Shown here: positions 10,631 to 24,389 of the stretch, in pieces
Position numbering within the stretch: the first letter of the stretch is position 1
How the letters are laid out: each line of letters opens with the position of its first letter
Assembly: GCA_021613375.1 (NCBI GenBank)
Contig: CM038716.1
Coordinates: 1,715,184-1,779,183, forward strand
Length of the DNA: 64,000 nucleotides
DNA from: Megaleporinus macrocephalus
Taxonomy: Eukaryota; Chordata; Actinopteri; Characiformes; Anostomidae
Direction: 5' to 3'
Program-made: the position numbers and the translations under genes
Notes under the pieces: generated by a model
Told to the model about the DNA's origin: nothing
Database searches by the model: none
The model's input: the letters and a program-made list of their open reading frames with translations, nothing else

Positions 10631-12195
10631 TTGCAAAAGAAAGAAATCTACTTTATGTTTTAGTTGGTGTGCACCATTGACAACAATAACAGCAAAGTGT
10701 GTCAGTGTGTGAAAGCAGTAAGCCAGACTGCGTGAGTGTGTGTCAGTGTGTCCCAGTTTCTTTTGGCTGGACACGTGAACTTGTCTTGCCTCACGGTTAT
10801 CAAGACAACCACCCCAGATTGAGTAATCTAAGATATAACTGCATCTAGGTACCCCCTGTCACTTCTAAACCAAAATACACATACACTCCAAGACAAAGCC
10901 CCCGCATGGGGGTCAATTTAATCAAGTCCACTTAAGTGCACTGATTTCACAAATACAGAATCTGGCATCAGTTTCTCTGCATACTTTTTTGTTTGCCATT
11001 CATAATCATGTTCATAAATGGTTCGAGCCATCAGTGAACATGTATAATTTAGGTGGTGGATTATTCTCCAAAGAAAAAATATTGTTGGATTTTTTAAACA
11101 CTGTGTATGCTCACTGTGCACATCTACATTTACAGCATTAAGCAGACTGATCCAGAGCAAAAGTGCTTTGTTCTAAACTATCGAATGCATCCTAGCTAGT
11201 GCAAAAAAAGCCTTGCGCTACGAAATATTTTTTTCAATAAATAGTTTCAATAAATCCTAGATAAGAATTACATTTGAATTCTTCATGATTAAAAGAGCCT
11301 CAAGTTTGTGTTTAAAGACAGCAAAGGACTGCTTGTTTACCCCACAACTTCGTAAAGACAAGAGAAGATTCCTTATGCTTGTCTTCCATACATCTTGAAG
11401 GATGGCAGGTCATTCAAGATAAACCTGAAGCTTGAAAAACTCAAGGCAAGGTTGAACAGGAACATTTTTGGCTGATGAGCAGGATTTTGAATCTGATTTG
11501 GGCAGCAACTCAAACCAATGAGAAGAGCACAACAGCAAGCAGCATGCTAGCTCATCTGTTGCTGCACAGTTTGTGTTAGTCATCCTCTTTATCAGTGGGC
11601 AGTTTCTGGTCACAGAATGCTGTTGGCTGAATATTTTTGGTTGGGCAGACTATTCTCAGCCTTGATGCTGAGGTGTTTAAAAAGTCCAGCAACACTGCTG
11701 TGTGTAATCCACTTGTACCCATGCAACACCCACTAACATTCTACCAGACAGAGGGCAGAGAAACAGATGGATTACAATCTGTAATTGCAGAACTACAAAT
11801 TGAATTTATACGTTAAGTAGAGCTGATACACTGGTGTAGACACTTTTAGGCAAACCTAAAAAGTGGCCAGTCACTGTACATTACAATCTCTGCTTAGTGA
11901 AAGCAAAGAACCTGTAAGCTATGAGACAAGTAAGTTGTTGCGTGTGTGTGTTCTCTTACTGTGTTGGTATGTGAAGGATTGCAATCGATACACTTTATGG
12001 CTCTACTGCTCCATCTAAAGCAGATTTATTAAAGCAGAGAGGACAGGCTTTGCTCCCCAACACACACACAGACACTCCATCACTCTAACAAGCCACTCAC
12101 ACAAACTCCCACACACACAACGACTAGTTCTTCCACATGCACATTAAAAATAAAGCTACATACTGCAAAACACAAAAAGAGTAATGTCTGTAGAC
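10631..12195. other. Intronic sequence without genes
   Basis: Unique-looking AT-rich intron. The small open frames on both strands lack any domain. No repeat beyond short (GT)n/(CA)n tracts was seen. Confidence 0.6.
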
Positions 12196-12197
12196 AA

Positions 12198-12251
12198 TAT
12201 ATATAAATATATATATATAAATATATATATATAAATATATATATATATTGT
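12198..12251. repeat. AT-only tandem repeat (TATATAAATA units)
   Basis: Three imperfect units of ATATATATATAA with interspersed AAATA. The whole block is close to a palindrome. Confidence 0.9.
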
Positions 12252-12974
12252 AGAGTGGAAGATGTATGCATGAATGAGTAGAATGTGTGCACTTGTGTGT
12301 GTGGGGTGGGGGGTGGAGTGCACGTGCACATGGATGTTGTTGTCATGCTGAGTGTTAGGCCCGGCAAACTGTAATTTGAGAGTCGGCCCTCACGCTCCAA
12401 CCTGCGTATTAAGTCTTACAGGATAATGTGCACTTGGCAACGTTAACCCTCGACAACATCAGCGCAAAGCTGTCACAACACTTCACCCAGAGCGATAGAC
12501 TAAGGCGGGGGGTGGGGGTGGTGGGGGCTTGGGGGAGTAAAGGAGAGAGGAAAGGGAGAGGAAAAATGGAAAGACGCAGCTACAAAGAGATGGAGAAGCG
12601 ATTACAAAAGGACAATATATAAGATTTGATCCCATCTTGAACATAGACACCATCAAGGACAAAGAAAACACTAAGAGAAGAAAGATATGACAACAGTGGG
12701 CCAATCTCTCAATTTCTTGATGACTTCATTTTCGATTATGTTGGCTTGTGGCAACCGGTAGCAGAAAACTCTCTCTATGTGAATATGTGTGTGAACCATG
12801 GCATTACTGCAGTCTACAAGTAGCAGAGATGGATTTTTGCTAATCGTGTGCATAAAATTTGACATTAATTTTTTTTTAAAGAAATGCTTGTGGTAAGCCT
12901 CAACGATATAAATAAAATACATATATGTTACATATAGATTTACAATTTTACAAAAACAAAAACATAATATTTGA

Positions 12975-13430
12975 TGTAATTTTTTAACAAGAATATTTAT
13001 TTTTTAGTTTTATTGTTTTATTTATGCTTTTGTTACAAAAAAGTTGGGACAGAAGTTTCTGTGTTACTGTGTTACATCACCATTCCTTTTAGCAACCTTC
13101 AATAATCATGTGGGGACACCAATTAATTTAGCATTTAAGGCAGCTGCAAGGCCTTCATTGGTGCATTTTGTGCTACAGGCAGGCCAGTCTAGCACCAGCT
13201 CTCCCTAATTATGCAGCTATACTGTTTTAACGCGTATAGAAAGAATTTTGGGCTCATGTTGAAATATGAATAAGGTGTTGTCTATAAGGCAGTATGTTGC
13301 TCCTATATGTGTCTATGTCATCACAAATGTGTTACCCATGCCATGTACTCTAATACACCCCATAACATTACAAAACCTGGCTTCTGAACTTCTGAGCTGG
13401 TAACTCTCTGGATAAGAAGGAGCCTTTCTT
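12975..13430. mobile_element. Tc1/mariner-like nonautonomous element fragment
   Basis: The block beginning ACAAAAAAGTTGGGACAGAA and continuing through GCAGGCCAGTCTAGCACC, GTTACCCATGCCATGTACTC and AAAACCTGGCTTCTGAACTT fits my memory of a widespread fish mariner-type element whose end reads CAACTTTTTTGG. It is degraded by substitutions and deletions, and the opposite end is missing. Confidence 0.55.
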
Positions 13431-13764
13431 ACAATTGAAAAAATCTAAGCTTACAAATCATTACTTTCTATGTTACCTTGCTTTTTATATACAGTTCAAA
13501 CTTTAGCCAGAACTAAGGTGTGACTGTTATTTTGATTCTAGTGGTATTTCTGTGTTAGTAAACAAAAAAGACAAATATTATTCTTCATTAAAAGGGTTAT
13601 ATAAGTCGCATTATATAAATACACTGAATACCCATAGAAACATTTGTGTAGAACTGTAATTGGTTAAGTTTAGGCAAATGTTGTGCAATATCGGCCCTGC
13701 AAAGACCAAAAGCATGTTAACAATTTACAGCCAATATATAGTACTCCTGTAAAGCCAAACTAGT

Positions 13765-13768
<4 letters not shown>

Positions 13769-13810
<42 letters not shown>

Positions 13811-13811
13811 C
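13769..13811. repeat. (GA)n microsatellite
   Basis: About 21 GA units with one GAAA interruption. Confidence 0.95.
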
Positions 13812-14630
13812 AGGCCATGCTCAGACAATTCCCACATTTCCTTGCAGAATGCTCCATTTGGGACTGCAGATCAATTCTTGTCTGGTCTGCCTTTGCCTTG
13901 AGGTGTGTGTGGGAATGCATGTGTGTGTGTGCATGTAAGGATTAGAGGGGGGCATGTAAGGTCAGCCTCTTTAAACACACAAAACAGCACACAAACGCAC
14001 ACAAGACACATAACACACAGTGCTCTGTTAGTCCAACAGTCTGTAGAGTGGGCAGCCTGGGGCACCATGTCAGACGAAAAGAAAAGAAATGCTGCAATTG
14101 GGATTTATGTGTCAAAGATGGCAGCCTTCTAGTCACATCTCACTCTACACATACATCTAACAGCCAGAAAACCACATACATATACACACACATGAACACA
14201 CAAAGTAAAGAAAAAAGAGGATTGTGCATGTGAAGAAGGTCTGATTGTTTCTCATGCTTTTACTCCAAGAATATCAGTTGGAAGAAGAAGTGGTGTCATT
14301 TTAATGGTATTATTCATGACTGAAAAGAAAAAAAAACTAACCAAAAAGCAGATTAAAACAACAGGGGGAGGGATGATAACGTACAAATGCCAACATGCCA
14401 GTATTGGGTGGGGGGTGGGGGGGGGGGTGGTGTTGGTTTGGGGTAGCGTGGAGGTATGTGTGGTAGCAAAGCACAGATATGGAGAAGGACAAATATAGAG
14501 AGCAAAAAAGGTAGCACTAAGATAGTAAGAAAGAAGGAAAGGAGAGTGTGTTAGAGATCGAATGAGAGAGCGAGGCAGGTTGTGGGTAGAGGGAGGGGAT
14601 GGGTGTGGGTGTGGGCTGGCATTTCAGGGC
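13812..14630. other. Intronic sequence without genes
   Basis: Contains GT- and CA-rich short tracts and a G-run (14407-14428). No gene or recognised element. Confidence 0.6.
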
Positions 14631-14636
14631 TGCCGA

Positions 14637-14750
14637 AGCTCGGATTTGTTCTTGGAGCTCCCATGCAAATGACGCCGCCGCCGCAATGTTAACGAGGGTG
14701 GCATTTCAAACTGTTCGTCCCATTACTTATTAATGTTCTGCGTCTCTCCT
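14637..14750. promoter_or_regulatory. Candidate conserved noncoding element with octamer site
   Basis: A block of balanced composition in AT-rich intron. It holds ATGCAAAT (POU octamer, 14663-14670), a CCGCCGCCGC run and ATTACTTATTAATG, a cluster of homeodomain-type ATTA/TAAT cores. No microsatellite or transposon signature. Regulatory role is inferred only. Confidence 0.3.
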
Positions 14751-14914
14751 CCCCCCACATCCTCTCCAGTCTCGCTCCACTTTTCTCTCACTCGCTCGCT
14801 GTTGCTAGGGCCCCTGCGCTCACGTGACGTGGGTTAGGGGGCGCTGCAGTGGCATGCGCACAGATGGAGGGAGCGAGAGAGAGAGAGAGAGAGTGGGACG
14901 ACTGAAAAGCCCCT

Positions 14915-15075
14915 GCATTAAACAGAGTGACTTCTTAATGCTCATTTGTTCATTAAGGCACAATCAGGCTCACAGGGCAAGCACGGAGAGCCTGGCACAT
15001 GGAGGCAGCTGGGAGATGGCTCTGATTGGCTGCGGATGGCACTGTATGCCATTTTGGAGTAAAATATACTCCGGT
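14915..15075. promoter_or_regulatory. Candidate conserved noncoding element
   Basis: Unique sequence of mixed composition with TTCATTAAGGCACAATCAGG, TCTGATTGGCTGCGG (inverted CCAAT box) and GCCATTTTGGAG. It lies between two (GA)n tracts, close to the previous candidate. Function inferred. Confidence 0.27.
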
Positions 15076-15114
15076 AACGATGGAAGGCTGACAAAAAGAA
15101 CAGAGCTGTGCCAG

Positions 15115-15119
<5 letters not shown>

Positions 15120-15166
<47 letters not shown>
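15120..15166. repeat. (GA)n microsatellite
   Basis: About 23 uninterrupted GA units. Confidence 0.95.
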
Positions 15167-15167
<1 letters not shown>

Positions 15168-15583
15168 CTAAGAAATAAAAACATACTGTTAGTAAGAGAG
15201 AGGAGAGAGGTAGGACAGGGATATCATGGACTACAGAAGGCCTCATATGATGCTCCATATCATTTTCTGTGGGACTAATTCTTTTTAGGCTCTGTAGGCA
15301 AGTGAGCTTTACTGTGGCACAGAGGTAGATGCTAATATGAGGGTTTGTGTGCTAGGTGACCTCAGTGTAATGTATTCTATTAATACTACCTCTCCTGCCT
15401 CATTAGGATACCATTCACCCACTCGGGAAATGCTATTTTCACTCATTCACTTAAAGGAATAGCTTTCCTTCTCTCTCTCTCTGTTCCTCCACTCTTTCTA
15501 TCTTCATCTTTTTCTTTTCCTTGCTTACGCATAGCTAAAACCCTATCTCTCTGTAGTACAGATTATATGCACATGATCTTGCT

Positions 15584-15584
15584 T

Positions 15585-15641
<57 letters not shown>
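15584..15641. repeat. Compound (TC)n(AC)n microsatellite
   Basis: About 12 TC units pass directly into about 16 AC units. Confidence 0.95.
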
Positions 15642-15643
<2 letters not shown>

Positions 15644-15978
15644 AACACGTTAGTATTCACCTTTCAGCTCTGTGCTAAGACCAGACTAATGGCAGGATAT
15701 AGAGGTCAGTAGAAAACAGCGCAAAGAAAGCAAAGATTAGCCATAAACAAGTGTTAACCTAGACACAGACATGTTTGTGTGTGTTCTTGTGTGACATAGC
15801 AGCACGACCGCGGTTCCCAGTCAAGGTCAATGAATGGTTAACCTTGATTAAATGGCTTTTGAGATCCAGTACGGACACAGACACGGAACTTCATCCACCC
15901 CTCCATATATTCTACCAACATGCAGCTTCCTCGGTGCACTACCGATGGCCTCAAATTTTATAGACAAGGAGTGGAATG

Positions 15979-15980
15979 AG

Positions 15981-16071
<91 letters not shown>

Positions 16072-16075
16072 AGAG
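15979..16075. repeat. (GA)n microsatellite, ~95 bp
   Basis: The longest GA tract in the window, with two GAAA interruptions. On the transcribed sense strand of dscaml1 it is (CU)n. Confidence 0.95.
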
Positions 16076-16291
16076 ATGTACGAATACCAATCATGGCAGG
16101 CAGATGATTCCACCATATTTGCATGTGTTTATGTGGAAAGGGTGTCAACCCCCATAATTGCATTTTGGGGCCCCACAAATGACACTCACTCACAAATACG
16201 TCTGCACTATGATTCATGACCAGTGAAATCCATTATGGTACTGGAATTACAGGCTTTAATGGAGACCTAGTGGGGGCAAGGGTTTGGAGAA

Positions 16292-16313
16292 AAGGAGAGA
16301 AAGAAAGAAAGAG

Positions 16314-16352
<39 letters not shown>

Positions 16353-16398
16353 GTGTGAAAGACAGAGACAGAGAGAGAGAGAGAAAGAGAAAGAAAGT
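16292..16398. repeat. (GAAA)n/(GA)n compound microsatellite
   Basis: GAAA units (16313-16351) are followed by GA- and GACA-type units. Purine-only on the plus strand over most of its length. Confidence 0.93.
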
Positions 16399-16399
16399 G

Positions 16400-19030
16400 A
16401 CAGTGTTTTTTTCGTAAAGGTGCTGCATATCTCCCCTTAAGTAAATGGTTAGTTATTATCAGTTAACTTTAGTTTTCAGAGAAATACAGTGCAGTTCATA
16501 GTGCAGTACCATAAAATGTTCTGCAGGATGCCAGAGTGCCTAAACTGAGTAGGGCACCCATGTAAGTGATAATGTAAAAGCAAAATCTTGTAATTAATAT
16601 CTCTCTGACACAGACATGCAAACACACACATAATACATTGCAGTAGTCTAGAGAAAACACAAAGCAGGCTGGGGAGGCCATGATACTGGGCTACTGTACT
16701 GTAGGATATGTTTGTCATGTTTGTTATGTCTTTGTGCTGCCTTTTTATTGCTACTAAATGCAATTTCTTGATCTTGATCAGGGATGTATCATAGTCTTAT
16801 CATAGTCTGGGTCCCAGAGCATACATGTCTTTCGAGGCCAATGAGCTGCCACACTCTGACCAAAAAATTACACACACGAAAAAAACTTTACTACATTTTG
16901 ACCATTAACTTCCCAACACATACAGCTCATATTTAAAAACTAAGCTATTTGAATAATTTTTTTTCAGTGAAGTCATGAAAACCTTTTGTACGTATCCATA
17001 TGGTTAGTCTACAGCAGTTTAGCTCTGTTGACTGTTTCAGCCTCTGCTATAGTATAATAAATTTAGAAGACAGGTCATTTGTCTACATTCATCTTCACCC
17101 GTTAAGACCTACATTGCCACACCTCCACCTTTGCATGCATTTGTGTTTTGCACTTTCATTTGGTTTTTGGACAGAACCACAAATCCTCTGTTTTAGCTAA
17201 AGTAGCCAAAGTATCCAATGATTTTATTAGCATAATTAAACTATGCTATTAAAAAGAAAAAAAAAACACAAAATAATTTGACTAAAAGTTTGTATACTGT
17301 ATATCTGAAGTTTCTTCTTTTTGTTTTTAAAGTTATGCCTTTTTTTCTGTGAAGTGCCTCTGTGTGTTTTGTTTAATTCTATATACAATCATGAAAGTTG
17401 TCCCAGCAATTTCTGTTTACCATTACAAAATAGCACTTTGCAAACCACAAAAAAGGTCAGTTTCTTTTTCAATTCTTTTCAATAATACTTTACATCTTCT
17501 GAAAAACATTTGGGATCTGGGTGGCCATACTGTGCGTTATTCATTGCTCAAACAGCAACAGTAGATCCTTGTCTTTAGAAAATAATATCTTTGTCATATT
17601 TTTTGTTCTTGGGTTGCGTTTCTTGTTTTTCTCTTTCCTCTCTCAAAGCAGCCACAAACATTCCCCGGCTTTTTCTGAAACAGAAACTCTGACGGGATCT
17701 CCACACTCGGCGCTGCGCATGAACAACCCTTAATCTAATCTTAATCTGAAATAATTTACTTTAATTTGCTGTAACTAGCTAACCAAAGTCAATCAAATGC
17801 AGAATGTGGATTAGACATGTCATCATTTTTTTATTTCATGGGAAAAAATCATTCCTGGGCCTGGCATCTATATTTTTGATATTTTTGTGTCACACCTAAT
17901 TTACATTTCTAACCTCTTGTTCATGCCTAAGAACGTAACAGGATCTTTTACTATTGTGGTTGTAAGACTGATATATGTATATAACCTCTGATATGACTGG
18001 TTGTTCGGTATTCCAACTCGTTCAAAAAGAAATCGGGGCTGAATTATTTCTTATAACTTCAACAAGAATGGGTTGGGCTAAATAGCTAAAAGCCTAACAG
18101 GTGGGTTTATGTAAAAGCGTTTTTTTATCGTGACAAAAAACAACACAAAATGACTTTTGCAATGTAGTTTCTACATATGAACTGTACACACTGGGGTAAA
18201 CTTCAACACGCATATATTATTTTAAAAAATGTTTTTCAAGATAAGATACACAGAGCGAAGCTGCCTTTTTGACCTGTGTTATATTAACAGCACTAACAGA
18301 ATAAGGCATGACAATTTAAATGAAGAAAACTACAGTAAAGTAGTAGAATGAGTGCTCCATTCTCCCTTCACTACTCAATAACTTTTTCCGAAAGATTTGT
18401 TTTAATTTCCTTCTGTTTGGCCAATAAGAATTAGACTTCCAATAGATTATTACTCCCTAACACTTCCTCTAACACTTTCTCTGTTTCAGTCTCTCTCCCA
18501 GTATGTGAATTGCTTCCATTCAGATTCTAAACAGACTCCATAGCCTGGACTTAAGTGTTTAATAATGAAACCCCAATTTTAAAAGACACCTGACACTGAT
18601 AATAGAAAACACTTCACGCATTCCTTCAATGACATTGTAAAAATCACATTCAAGACTGGAATACACTGACAATATACTTTGACCATGTATGTGCCATCTA
18701 ATGTAATTCAGTGCTTCCGGTCATCTCCAACACTTTCTGTTTTTAATGTCCTCAATTCCTTCTCTTTGTTCTTGTTCTTATCTTCGTCTTACCTTTTTTC
18801 TCAATCTTCTACCCTTTGACCCTTCACTTCCCCTCTTTTTATCCTCATTACTCATCTAGCACACCTTCAACCAAAGTCTCCCCTTTTCCTCCGTCTCTCG
18901 TTTTTCTCTCACCGTCTTCCTCCCTCTCTGTCCCTCTCATCACTGGTGAGGTGCAGTGGTTGAAGGAGAGTGGGTTTGTGGAGGACTAATGTGCTCATTA
19001 AAAAAGCATGCTTCACCGTCAAATGCCAGC
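16400..19030. other. Intronic sequence without genes
   Basis: AT-rich intron. No recognisable reading frame or structured element. The short frames here look random. Confidence 0.6.
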
Positions 19031-19035
19031 TGCCG

Positions 19036-19041
19036 CTCTTT

Positions 19042-19072
<31 letters not shown>

Positions 19073-19135
19073 TTCTCTCTCCTTCTTTCTTCTTGTCATC
19101 TCCTTCTCTCTTCTTGTCATCTCCTTCTCTGTTCT
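19036..19135. repeat. (TC)n-rich block with 24-bp tandem duplication
   Basis: (TC)n at 19045-19085 is followed by two head-to-tail copies of CTTCTTGTCATCTCCTTCTC. Confidence 0.85.
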
Positions 19136-19374
19136 CTCCTTATCCTCATCTCCAACAACATGAACGTGACACCCAAATGTTTTCCGTTCTCCCTCAGCCG
19201 CAGTTGAAAAAAGAGAAAAGAAGGCAGGCAAAAAAATAAAACAACAGAAACACACCAACAACCAGAGTGTATAAAAATGGAAGTATGCGGGTGGAAATAA
19301 ACTGGAGGTGAAAGAGAAATCTTGTCCTGCCTCTGTTTCCATCCTTCCCGTTCACACTCCATCCCAGTGATGGT

Positions 19375-19445
19375 CAAAGGCTTCTCCCACTCTCAGCCAC
19401 CCTAATTAGAATGGCCATAAATATTCAAGGGGTGCCATGTGAAAG
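19375..19445. promoter_or_regulatory. Candidate conserved noncoding element
   Basis: Compact unique block with CCTAATTAGAATGGCCATAA (homeodomain core CTAATTAG, palindromic) and TAAATATTCAAGGGGTGCC. Function inferred. Confidence 0.27.
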
Positions 19446-22400
19446 GTAGAAGCCAGAGAAGGAAGGAGAGAGGAAGGACAAGAGGGCTGGAAAGAAGAAA
19501 CACAAGTAAACAGAGTAGATGCCAACAATTGGAGGGAAGAGCAAGATGGAGGAAACGAGGAACAGATAGAAAGGTGAAGAAAAATAAAGACTAAAGCTGA
19601 AAAAAGGAGGTACTCTGAAACTGCACTACGTTCCCCTGCTCCATCTAAGCAAGCGTAAAAGTATTAAGGGTGGCAAATAAGGCATAAAGATTATTAATAC
19701 TGAACTGTATAACTGTAGATATTTTTTAGGTTTCTTGATAGGTTGGAACAGAGACAATACACTAACAAACAGCTATTTTCACAGTGTTATAAAATAGCAA
19801 TCCAGTGATTCTCTCTAATCTGGTGATGCTGACTAGTGCTCTCATATAAGTTACGAGAGTTGGGTGGGCAGAGGAAACAAGGCCTTAAAAACAGAAACCC
19901 TTTTGGTCAACTAAGGCCATGATCATGATCTCAAAAACCCTCTCGGTGTGTGGTATGTATGTAGTTTAGGTGTTTAACCCTCTCAAACATTGCTTTCTGT
20001 GAGAACATAAACTCTGCAGTATTGCTCTTAACAGCAGGAACAGTATCTTACTGATCTGGGCAGCATGTGAAACAATGTAATATACAAGGGCTCAGTTTAC
20101 TTTTTTGAAAAATCAGTGTGGGTAACACCAAAGAATATAGCTATTTATTTTAAGTTTCAGTCAGTAATAAATACTGGCCTTAAATTTATTTTTTATTTCA
20201 CTGTTGCAGACAAACTTCCAGTGTTGGAATAAAATGACATGAGTTTCGCAGCATGCTCCTGCCATCTCGTTGTGTGGTGTAAAGTGGTCGACTGCTGGCT
20301 TAACTTGACATTCCGACAAAAAAAACGTTCCGATAAAATCTATTGCGTATATATTATATATTATCACAAGTTTTAGTCTCAACTCATGCAAATAGTGTCA
20401 CTGCAAGATTCTGCGTTATTGTAAGACTTTCTAATGACAAATTGTCTTTAGATGTGAGACAGTGTCAGACTAGTTTTTTCAAAGTTATTTTAGAGCCTGT
20501 TCAAAGCCTTTTAGAATATGGTCTGCATAAGTCTTGTTCTGAAAGCCTTGTTGATTTTACTGTGCTACTGGCAATGAGCTAGTACTTAGGCACAATAAAT
20601 TTGTCTCTCTACGTATTGACAGAAAATAGCGCCAGAGGTGCATGGCTTTAAAGAGGTACTGGTCTATAAACACTTTTAAAACATATTGTAATTATACAGC
20701 TTAAAGGATTTCACAGAATATTAGTCGCAGCTATAGCTTGCTGTGATATCATGCTGTCAAATTACCTCCTTTTATCATATTATGTTTATAAGATAAAGAT
20801 GTGCATGTTTTGATTTCCCACACCAGACCATATTAGAGCTAAATCCATAAACTAATGGCCTTATGAACATTACTCTGGTTCCATTCTGTCATCACATACA
20901 TTCTCACAGAGACATATAAAAGGTTGTCAGCATCCAAAAGCATTTGCAGTCCTTTTGCCACGCTCTTTAAATAATTAAAGCTCATAGATAATGGATGTGG
21001 ACATGACCGTTAAGCAGCAGAAATGTGGAAATACATATCCAAGGAGTCTTGGCAATGAGAGAAATCCACACAACAACTGTGAGCTCATTGTCAGCAGTGG
21101 AGAACAATAATGACATTTATTTCTGATTTTAATTTAATTGATAATTTATCAATGATTCAAGACTGTTATAAGGACAGAGAGACAGAGCTGTAGATTTGCA
21201 AGTGCATGTGTGTTTGTGTTTGCTAGAGTTTGTAAGATTTGCCAAGTGGTGATTGATGTAAGCTCGGTTGGTGAATTTGACAGGCATCTACAGGCTACGT
21301 GTTTAGAGTACATTTGTGTGTGAGTGCTCGTTCTCGCTCTTACACACACACACAGACACACACACACACACACACACAGGTCGTTCCCACACAAATCAAT
21401 GCAGAGTCTCGCCAAGGAGAGTCTGGCATGATCTACTCCCACACTATAGCAAGAGCGCCAAAACATTACTCACCAAGGACTAGAAGTACCCTGAACACAC
21501 CATCAGAGCAGAAAAGGAACTTCTGATCTTCTGGCTATTTAACAGTTAAAAGCATTATATGCAGTAGTTTTACTATATAAACGTCTATGCTGAATCATTA
21601 ATTTTGAATCATTGATGCACTTTAGCCTGTCACAGTGTATGTCCAAGCCAAACCTTCGCCTTCTTGGATCTTGATTTATTACTGCATGGACCTATATGCG
21701 TCTGTAGTGTGCATCTCCTCATCTATGCCTTTGCTTCTTTTAAAAGCATAATTGTGTTTTCTATTTACCTGACATTCCTTACAGGATTAAGCTTTCATTA
21801 AGAAACCTTATACACTAAGTAATTAAAATCATCCCCACTGTGACCGGATTTTCTTTTACAGTCACTGTTTAAAAAAGGAAATAAAACAAAATAAAGCAAT
21901 AAAAGCATGTGAAACAGATGTTACACAAGAGAGAGAGAGAGATAGAGATAGAGAGAGAGAGAAAGACAGCAAGATCTGCACCACTGTCTCTTCTGCATCA
22001 ATGCCCTGTGCACTGCCCCAATTTACCCAATGTCACTATAATCAGTAAACAGCAGAGGGAAACAGGGGGAGGGGAGAATGAGAGAGACACGGAGAGAGAG
22101 AGAAAGAGAGAGGAATGGAAAGAAGGAAATAAAACTGAATTTTGTTCTTATTATTTACTTGGAATACAAATGTTTACAAAGGTTAAATGGCACACTATAA
22201 CACCCATACCACCTGTTTTAATGTGTAGATGCAAGGAAATAAAAAATAAAAGATAGAGGAGCAGCAGAAAGAACGAAAGAAAAAAAACTAGACACATGCA
22301 GAGGAGAAGAGGAGAGAGAGAGCAAGAGAGAGGGAGAAAATGAGAGAGATTAGGTATTATAAGAAGTGCCATTCAGATGGTATCTCAGAGCCACAAATAT

Positions 22401-22630
22401 TGACTTGCCAACAACACATTGGTTTATTGACCAGTACAAGATTGTGTAGAACATTACATACTTAACAATATAGTCTGGCATATCGAAAACTAAATAAACT
22501 TCTGGGCTGTATCATGTTGTCTTAATTCTAGAAGCAGCAGTAAAAGTAAGGAAAAGAGAGGGAGAAACTGGTGGAGGGACAGAGATAGAAAAAGGTGATG
22601 AAAAAGGGAGAGGAAGAAATGGAAGGGGGA
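19446..22630. other. Intronic sequence without genes
   Basis: Contains (AC)n at 21341-21378 and purine-rich (GA)n stretches at 21928-21965, 22079-22115 and 22310-22350. No gene seen. Confidence 0.6.
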
Positions 22631-22734
22631 GGGAGAAAAGGGCAGCTTCATAATTTATGAGCCATGCACCATGTGCCTGGTGACATCTGCTGTGGCACGG
22701 CTAATGTGTGTTCGCTATCCCTGTCGTGAGATAG

Positions 22735-22735
<1 letters not shown>

Positions 22736-22797
<62 letters not shown>

Positions 22798-22900
22798 ACC
22801 ATAAACACAGGATTGGACCTAATGTGTGACTGTGCATGTGTCTTGAATGTCATGGGTATATCATCATTGTTGTACACAAAGAGCGTGTGAGTCCTCCTCA

Positions 22901-22945
<45 letters not shown>

Positions 22946-22952
22946 AGAGAGA

Positions 22953-22986
<34 letters not shown>
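22736..22986. repeat. (AC)n ... (TG)n(GA)n microsatellite cluster
   Basis: (AC)n at 22736-22795 (30 units) and (TG)n at 22903-22941 (about 19 units) are complementary and separated by 107 bp. The TG tract runs directly into (GA)n at 22942-22986. Confidence 0.95.
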
Positions 22987-22988
<2 letters not shown>

Positions 22989-24095
22989 TCTATATGCGTG
23001 TGTTAGGCAAGACAGTGGAACTGATTCCTCTGAAATGAAAGATTTTAACATAGTCATAAATCAACATAATCAGAGACCTGTACCCCCAAACACACACACA
23101 CAACCTTTTCCTCCACTTTCATCCCTCTCATGAGCATCACAGCCCCCTTCAGACCAGTTATTTTCCTTTATTTGCTCTCTGCAGTCTGTTGTTTAATACA
23201 TTTGAAAGGTCTTACTGAAGTAACCGCATATTCTCAGAATTGTGGTATTATGACTAAATTAAGTGTAGAGAATAGAGAGCATAGAGAGTCTGAGTGTGAT
23301 ATTAACATCAGTATTATATATTATCTATTCATATATCGAAGCACATAAAGTATGGGACATGTGAAATCATATTGTTTTTATCTCTTATGATGTCAAATTT
23401 AAAACACTGCAACTTCAGCACTTTGCCATGGTCAAATGTCTAAAGCAAAGTAAAAATAATGTGATCATTTAGTTTATAAAGTTAGTTTAAAGATTACCAA
23501 ATCTTTTTACCAAAACCTAACAAGTGTGCAGGAAATCATATCTTCTGGAGAATGAAAATAAATCCCTTTGATCAAAACAATGATCAAAAGAAATACAGCA
23601 GCCATGCAAATCTCAAGTGTTGGTAAATGGTAAATGTTTTATCAGCAGTTTTCAGCACAGATGTGCTAAGTACCCTTCATTTTTAACAAAGAAAGAAAAA
23701 CAAATTTGGATATTTATCAGTGCTATGGGCCAGAAAGAAGGAAGGGAGCAGGGAGGGATTTCTGCATGTTTGTAAGCCACTCCCTCACTCTCTCTCTTGC
23801 TCCCGCCCTTCATACCATCAACCACCCCTTTTCCTGCGCTCTGTTTTGGCTCATGCTTGTCAGGCACTCATCACATTTTTCAACTCTCAATGATTACCAG
23901 AGAAGGAAGATCTCTATACAAGTTTACACTAATCTTAGCATTTAACAGTATGGTAACAGAGGAATAGACTAAGGGAGAAAGAAAAAATGGAGAAAGAGAG
24001 AAATGAGTAGGTACAGAGAGAGGCAGGGAGAGAGGGAAAGAATGTGACAGTATAGTGACAGAGTGGAGGAGAGGGAAGCACCATATCTGTGTGAG
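22987..24095. other. Intronic sequence without genes
   Basis: No recognisable coding sequence, RNA gene or mobile element. Confidence 0.55.
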
Positions 24096-24302
24096 TGTGT
24101 GAGCGTGTGAGAGAGAGAGAGAGAGAGAGGGAAAGAGAGAAAGGGAAAATAGAGAGAGAGAAAGAGAGAGAGAGGGGAGAGCACTGATGGGTTGGATTCA
24201 TGTCCCCCGGCTCTAGCACACATTAGCTGCATTAAGTGAGCTGACAGGTCCCTCCCCATTACCCGGCCTGGTGGCACACACTGCACATAGCACACTGACA
24301 AT

Positions 24303-24350
<48 letters not shown>

Positions 24351-24351
24351 C

Positions 24352-24389
<38 letters not shown>

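Noticed and set aside
14824..16157. Frames of about 100 codons rich in Arg/Glu or Ser/Leu
   Set aside because: They are translations of (GA)n/(TC)n arrays and not genes.
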